A DNA stretch of 64,000 bases from Lishizhenia sp965656535. Lineage in GTDB: Bacteria > Bacteroidota > Bacteroidia > Flavobacteriales_D > Crocinitomicaceae. The notes under the pieces were generated by a model, which was given only the letters and a program-made list of their open reading frames with translations, did not search any database and had not been told where the DNA came from. The stretch lies in the NCBI GenBank assembly GCA_965656535.1, contig CBFHKX010000001.1, positions 930,001 to 994,000 on the forward strand, in the 5' to 3' direction. Shown piece by piece: positions 59,460 to 64,000 of this stretch; the stretch's first letter is position 1; each line of letters opens with the position of its first letter. The translations under genes and the position numbers were made by a program.

Positions 59460-62400
59460 AAAATAAACTAACCGTATTACTACTTTTACTTTCATCGATT
59501 TGTTTTTCACAATTTGGAAACACTTGGATAGATTATTCTGCTCCTCATTATACATTTAAAATTACGCAAGACGGTATTTACCGTTTACCTTACGAAACTT
59601 TGGCCAACGCTTTCCCTATATCAGCAGTAAACTCAGCTGATTTAAAAATTTATGGGAAACAAAAGCAGATTCCAATTTATGTTCAATTAGGAAATGATAA
59701 TGTTTTTAATGCTGGAGATTATATAGAGTTTTATGCAGAAGGAAACGATGGATGGTTGGATTCTTTGCTATACGACTCTCCGAATGAAATAGGTAATCCT
59801 GATTATAGCTTGTACAACGATACCTTACTTTATTTTTTAACTTATAATTCTGCTCCAAGCTTGCGGTATCAGGTAGAGTCTGATTTGAATTATTCTGCAT
59901 ATACTCCTGCAGATTTTATTCTTCAGGAGGTTAAACAAAGTTTTAATAACGCATATCACGTAGGTTATTCGGTTGCATCATCTTACAGTTCATATTTTGA
60001 AAATGGAGAAGGCTGGGGAAGCAATGCTGCAAATGGAGGCGGAAATACCAACGGTTATTCCTTTAATTTTACAGTAAATACGTCAAACGTATATACAGGC
60101 CCAGGTGCGCCGAGTCCTTTCTTTCAAGGTAAATCAAATGCTGTATCTGACGCATCGTTTACCGGAACAGGTAATCATCATCTCTCGTGGTCTCTTGGAA
60201 ATTCAAACTATACCTTGTACGACGAAGTTTTTACAGGCTACAGAAGCACAAATGTTACCACTACTTTTCCGGTATCTGAGCTGAACAACGGAAACACAAG
60301 TCTTAATTTTAATATTATTAATGATCAGGGTACGGTTACCGATTTTCAGGCGGTTAATTTTTGGACCTTAACTTTTCCTAAACTACCTACATTAGGTAAC
60401 CAGCCAAAGAACGAGTTCTATGTAGTAAACAATTCATTACAACCTAAAATTTGGTTGAATCTTCAAAACGCATCCTTTACTTTTCCAGTTGTGCTCGTTA
60501 CAGGAGATATTCCTAAGAAAATAGTGCCAGAAAACAATGGTGGAGCAATTCAACTAGTAATTTCGAATAGTACAAACGGTGCAAATCAAAAAGTGGTTGT
60601 ATTTGAGGAAAATGAAATTATAGAAATTGGAGAAATTGAGCCTGTAAACGGTTCAGGATATTTTGTTAACTATTCTGCTTTAAGTTCAGAAAGTGCTTTC
60701 ATTATGGTATATAACGAGCAAATGGAATCAAGCGCTGCTCAATATGCTAATTACAGAGGTAGTGCAACAGGCGGAAGTCATAATGTAATTTTAGCAGAGA
60801 TTAATGAATTGTCTATGCAGTTTGGAGGTGGAATTCCAAAGCATGCTTTAGGAGTTAGAAGGTTTGTAGATTTCATATATAGCTCAGCAACAGCGAAGCC
60901 AGTTGGTTTACTATTGGTAGGGAAAGGAATTCGTGAGGCCACCGAGCCAAATGCTTCATCTGGTTTTGGGGCTAGAAAAAGTAGTTCAGCTTATGCTTTA
61001 AATTTTGTTCCTAGTTTTGGATATCCTTCTAGCGATATTGCCATGACCGCTAGGCTAGATGGTAGTAATTCTTGGGCGCCTTTATTGCCTACGGGTCGTA
61101 TCGCAGCTAAAAACAACAGTGAACTACTCAGTTATTTGGATAAAGTGATTGAGTATGAGTTGGCGCAAGAGCAAACTTCTATGTACACAAAACCCGCAAA
61201 AGAATGGCAAAAGCAGGTATTACATTTTGGAGGTGGTTCTACCTCTTCTGAGCAAAGTCTATTTCGTTCATATCTAAACAGTATGGCTGCTACAATAGAA
61301 GGTCCTAATTATGGCGGAAATGTTACCTCGTTTTTTAAAGAAACATCAGACCCCATAAATCCGGTTACATTAACAGCTGTAAATAGTTATTTAGAAGATG
61401 GAGTTTCTTTAATGAATTTTTTCGGTCATGCAACTATTGATGGCTTTGATCAAAATGTAGACGACCCAGTAAATTGGAACAACAAAGGTAAATATCCTGT
61501 AGTTGTTGGAAATGCATGCTACACAGGAGATATTTTCCAATCGGGTAACATTTCTACTTCTGAAGAGTTTGTATTAACGCCTGAAGCAGGTTCAGTTGCA
61601 TTTTTATCTAGTGTGAAACTTGGTTTTGCTTCCTTCTTAAATGTTTACACGTCAGAATTATACAGACAGTTTTCTCCTGTTTCTTATGCTGCTACTATTG
61701 GTCAACAAATTATCAATACTATCAAAAATATAGAAGGAAATGGTTCGAGTTTTATTTTAGAAACTACTTGTAATCAAATGACGTATCACGGAGATCCTGT
61801 TTTAAAGCTAAATTGGCACGCAAAGCCAGAGATAGATTTACAAATAGAAGATGTATATTTTACACCAGAAGATATCTCGCTTGGAACAGATTCTATAGAT
61901 GTTAATATTATCCTAACTAACCTTGGTAAAGCCATCACTGATACCTTCGGTTTAGATATTATACGCGATTTTCCTGCGTCTAGTATAGATTCTGTTTACA
62001 GCCTTCCGATAGCAGGCCTGAATTATAAAGATACTGTTGTTTTGCGTATACCTATGCAACCCAACATTGGTGTAGGTTTAAATAACTTTACCGTAAATGT
62101 AGATATTCCGTCCTTCATTTCGGAGAACTATGATGAGGTTAATAATAATCAACTCACAAAATCTTTCTTTGTAAATGTAAACGGAATTTTACCTGCTGTA
62201 CCGTATGATTATGCCGTTGTTCCAAACGATACGTTAACCATCAAGGCTTCTACGGTAAACCCAATTGCAGATTTTAATACATATAGGTTTGAGATTGATA
62301 CAACAGATTTGTTTAATTCACCAGAGCATAGATATGCATTAGTTTCTGGTTATGGTGGTGTGAAAGAAGTACCTTACGATGGTTGGATAAATGTAAACTC

Positions 62401-64000
62401 GAATATACAAGATGATTTGGTACTTGAGGATTCTGTGGCCTATTTTTGGCGTGTAGCTTTAGATAGTTCCGCACCTCAATATACAGAAAGCTCTTTCCAA
62501 TATATTAAAGATAAAATAGGGTGGGGACAAGATCATTTCTTTCAATTTAAAAATGGAAGTTTTAATGGTATTAATTACAATAGACAGGATAGACAAAGGC
62601 AATTTGCTCCGCAGCCTACTCGTATTTTATCTGCAAATGTATTTGACCATGCAAATAGCTTTTACTCCTACAACTTTACACGCTGGAGTATAGATGGAGC
62701 ATTTGTAGAGTACGGAATGTGCACCACTCAACCCTCTTTACATTTAGTTGTGATTGATCCCATTACCTTAGAGCCATGGCAAACACATGATATTTCTGGT
62801 ACGAATACAGCGGGGTATGATTTAGGCCAAACTAATTTTTACGACGAAAGTACTGGAACCGGTTCTTGCAGAGGTAGACCAGAATTTTACTTTATTTATA
62901 GACAAGATGCTGCCGGTTTAGCTGCTTTAGATAATGCAATTAATAATTTGATTCCAGACGGTTTCTATTACATGGTTTATACTGCCAGATATGCAACTTA
63001 TTCTACTTGGGATGCAAATTACCCGCAGTTGTTCAACACCTTTCAAAATGTATGTTATTCTGATAGTATCTACTCTGGTCAGGATGAAATGGCTTTTATT
63101 TATATAGGTCAAATGGGTAATCCAAGTTTTGTTTATGAAACAACGGCAACTACACTTTTCGAAGAAATTTATCAAGAAGCACCACTTACAGGAGCTAATT
63201 TTTATGGTACAGAGAGAAGTACATTGATTGGACCATCTTCTAACTGGAATACACTTTATTGGAAACAAGATACAGAGAACCCCGTACCAGGTTTAGACTC
63301 TACATTTCTAAAAATTATTCCTTACACTGCTAGTGGGAATCAAGGTCCGATAATAGACACACTGTTTACTGCAAATGACTCAATAGAAAATTTCAACAAC
63401 GTTATTGACGCAGCAAATTACCCTTATTTGAGACTAGAAGCAGAATATGCGCTCAGTTCTTCGCCTTTGCCTGCACAGGTTGACAGATGGCATATTCTGT
63501 ACGATCCTTTGCCAGAAGCAGCCATTGATGGTACGAACGAGTATTTATGGTCGCAAGCGAGTGATACCTTGAAAGAAGGAGAAGAAGTAAGCTTTGCCGT
63601 AGATATTAGAAACATTTACGATTTAGACATGGATTCTTTAAAAGTAGATTATTGGTTAGAAGACAAAAACAGAGTAAAACATCCATTACCGTACCCAAGA
63701 CAAGATAGTTTACGTGTTCCAGATGTTTTAAGAGATACCATCACATTCTCTACAACTGGTTTCCCTGGCAACAACTCTTTTTGGATGGAAATTAACCCAT
63801 ATAAAAACGGAAGTACCATAGAAACAGACCAGCCAGAACAACTGCATTTTAATAATCTGTTACAGCGTCCGTTCTACGTAGATGAAGACGATATTAACCC
63901 AATTTTAGATGTAACCTTTGACGGAAATCATATTTTAAATGGTGACATTGTAAGTGCGCAGCCAGAAATTTTGATTACGCTTAAAGATGATAATCCTTTC
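59456..64000 (+). CDS. PorU2-like T9SS sortase (C25 peptidase), cut by window edge
   Basis: 1515 codons are visible and the frame remains open at 64000. A signal peptide (MKNKLTVLLLLLSSICFSQ) is followed by a long beta-rich N-terminal region and a gingipain-type C25 peptidase domain with catalytic His658 (NFFGHATIDG) and Cys688 (VGNACYTGD). Downstream are CARDB-like beta domains (EIDLQIEDVYFTPEDISLGT) and the segment DINPILDVTFDGNHILNGD. This layout fits the PorU2 type rather than the shorter canonical PorU. The sortase cleaves sorting domains of T9SS cargo at the surface. It is coupled to porV by a 4-bp overlap. Confidence 0.88.
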   Translation, partial: MKNKLTVLLLLLSSICFSQFGNTWIDYSAPHYTFKITQDGIYRLPYETLANAFPISAVNSADLKIYGKQKQIPIYVQLGNDNVFNAGDYIEFYAEGNDGWLDSLLYDSPNEIGNPDYSLYNDTLLYFLTYNSAPSLRYQVESDLNYSAYTPADFILQEVKQSFNNAYHVGYSVASSYSSYFENGEGWGSNAANGGGNTNGYSFNFTVNTSNVYTGPGAPSPFFQGKSNAVSDASFTGTGNHHLSWSLGNSNYTLYDEVFTGYRSTNVTTTFPVSELNNGNTSLNFNIINDQGTVTDFQAVNFWTLTFPKLPTLGNQPKNEFYVVNNSLQPKIWLNLQNASFTFPVVLVTGDIPKKIVPENNGGAIQLVISNSTNGANQKVVVFEENEIIEIGEIEPVNGSGYFVNYSALSSESAFIMVYNEQMESSAAQYANYRGSATGGSHNVILAEINELSMQFGGGIPKHALGVRRFVDFIYSSATAKPVGLLLVGKGIREATEPNASSGFGARKSSSAYALNFVPSFGYPSSDIAMTARLDGSNSWAPLLPTGRIAAKNNSELLSYLDKVIEYELAQEQTSMYTKPAKEWQKQVLHFGGGSTSSEQSLFRSYLNSMAATIEGPNYGGNVTSFFKETSDPINPVTLTAVNSYLEDGVSLMNFFGHATIDGFDQNVDDPVNWNNKGKYPVVVGNACYTGDIFQSGNISTSEEFVLTPEAGSVAFLSSVKLGFASFLNVYTSELYRQFSPVSYAATIGQQIINTIKNIEGNGSSFILETTCNQMTYHGDPVLKLNWHAKPEIDLQIEDVYFTPEDISLGTDSIDVNIILTNLGKAITDTFGLDIIRDFPASSIDSVYSLPIAGLNYKDTVVLRIPMQPNIGVGLNNFTVNVDIPSFISENYDEVNNNQLTKSFFVNVNGILPAVPYDYAVVPNDTLTIKASTVNPIADFNTYRFEIDTTDLFNSPEHRYALVSGYGGVKEVPYDGWINVNSNIQDDLVLEDSVAYFWRVALDSSAPQYTESSFQYIKDKIGWGQDHFFQFKNGSFNGINYNRQDRQRQFAPQPTRILSANVFDHANSFYSYNFTRWSIDGAFVEYGMCTTQPSLHLVVIDPITLEPWQTHDISGTNTAGYDLGQTNFYDESTGTGSCRGRPEFYFIYRQDAAGLAALDNAINNLIPDGFYYMVYTARYATYSTWDANYPQLFNTFQNVCYSDSIYSGQDEMAFIYIGQMGNPSFVYETTATTLFEEIYQEAPLTGANFYGTERSTLIGPSSNWNTLYWKQDTENPVPGLDSTFLKIIPYTASGNQGPIIDTLFTANDSIENFNNVIDAANYPYLRLEAEYALSSSPLPAQVDRWHILYDPLPEAAIDGTNEYLWSQASDTLKEGEEVSFAVDIRNIYDLDMDSLKVDYWLEDKNRVKHPLPYPRQDSLRVPDVLRDTITFSTTGFPGNNSFWMEINPYKNGSTIETDQPEQLHFNNLLQRPFYVDEDDINPILDVTFDGNHILNGDIVSAQPEILITLKDDNPF

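Noticed and set aside
62927..63615. Minus-strand open frames inside the PorU2-like gene
   Set aside because: They lie opposite a long continuous coding frame with clear C25 motifs and show no protein-like features of their own.
1..64000. CRISPR array, insertion sequence, prophage or integrated element
   Set aside because: No direct repeat array, transposase, integrase or phage gene is visible, and the gene content is core-like throughout.

Overview
The window is A+T-rich chromosomal DNA from a Bacteroidota bacterium, most likely of the order Flavobacteriales. The lineage call rests on gene content: a moxR-bat aerotolerance operon, type IX secretion system (T9SS) proteins and T9SS C-terminal sorting domains, the uppS-bamA-skp-skp-murI block, DUF4290-murA, DUF3127 and DUF4783 proteins, a separate atpDC pair, and repeated Bacteroidota-type promoter elements (-7 TAnnTTTG, sometimes with TTG/TTTG about 18-20 bp upstream). 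Most genes lack a clear Shine-Dalgarno sequence. No phage, insertion sequence, CRISPR array or rRNA operon is visible. It looks like core genome.

Layout. 1-6374 (minus): moxR, DUF58, an unnamed membrane protein, batA, batB, batC and the 5' part of batD, nearly all overlapping by a few bases. 6474-8850 (plus): a small zinc-ribbon protein, then atpD-atpC. 8994-14282: uppS, bamA, two Skp/OmpH chaperones and murI (envelope biogenesis). 14434-14949: gamma-carbonic-anhydrase-like protein. 15144-24165: an apparent three-gene operon of a very large TonB-dependent receptor, a 1387-residue secreted protein and a PorV-like barrel; this is the most interesting locus. 24247-27761: greA, HIT hydrolase, ruvC (minus), and a flippase-like/glycosyltransferase pair. 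27824-29108 (minus): flavin reductase and an SSB-like DUF3127 protein. Then tRNA-Leu(UAG) and trigger factor. 30975-36930: waaA with a barrel protein, an ECF sigma/anti-sigma pair, a secreted protein of unknown function and purB. 36978-42672: EI24 membrane protein, TPR/PD40 protein, small secreted protein, a 32-residue membrane miniprotein, DUF4290, murA and a TlpA-like thioredoxin. 42815-43112: remnant of a flavoprotein reductase gene. 43129-46825 (minus): hldD-like epimerase, zinc peptidase, Bax inhibitor-1 protein, folE and a eukaryote-like pyruvoyltetrahydropterin synthase. 47017-49674: hemerythrin-like protein, clpP, clpX. 49724-58214 (mostly minus): T9SS cargo, membrane CxxC protein, topB, capA-like, folA, thyA, DUF4783, rlmH (plus), purS and pssA. 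58353-64000: porV and the 5' part of a porU2-like C25 sortase.

Much of the content serves the cell envelope: lipid carrier (uppS), barrel assembly (bamA, skp), peptidoglycan precursors (murI, murA), LPS (waaA, hldD) and T9SS export (porV, porU2). Notable small-scale signals are a MurA with Asp at the fosfomycin-target Cys position, an SSB-type acidic tail on the DUF3127 protein, promoters that abut or lie inside open reading frames and so fix start codons (including two probable leaderless genes), and perfect inverted repeats just before the hemerythrin-like, clpP and zinc-peptidase genes.
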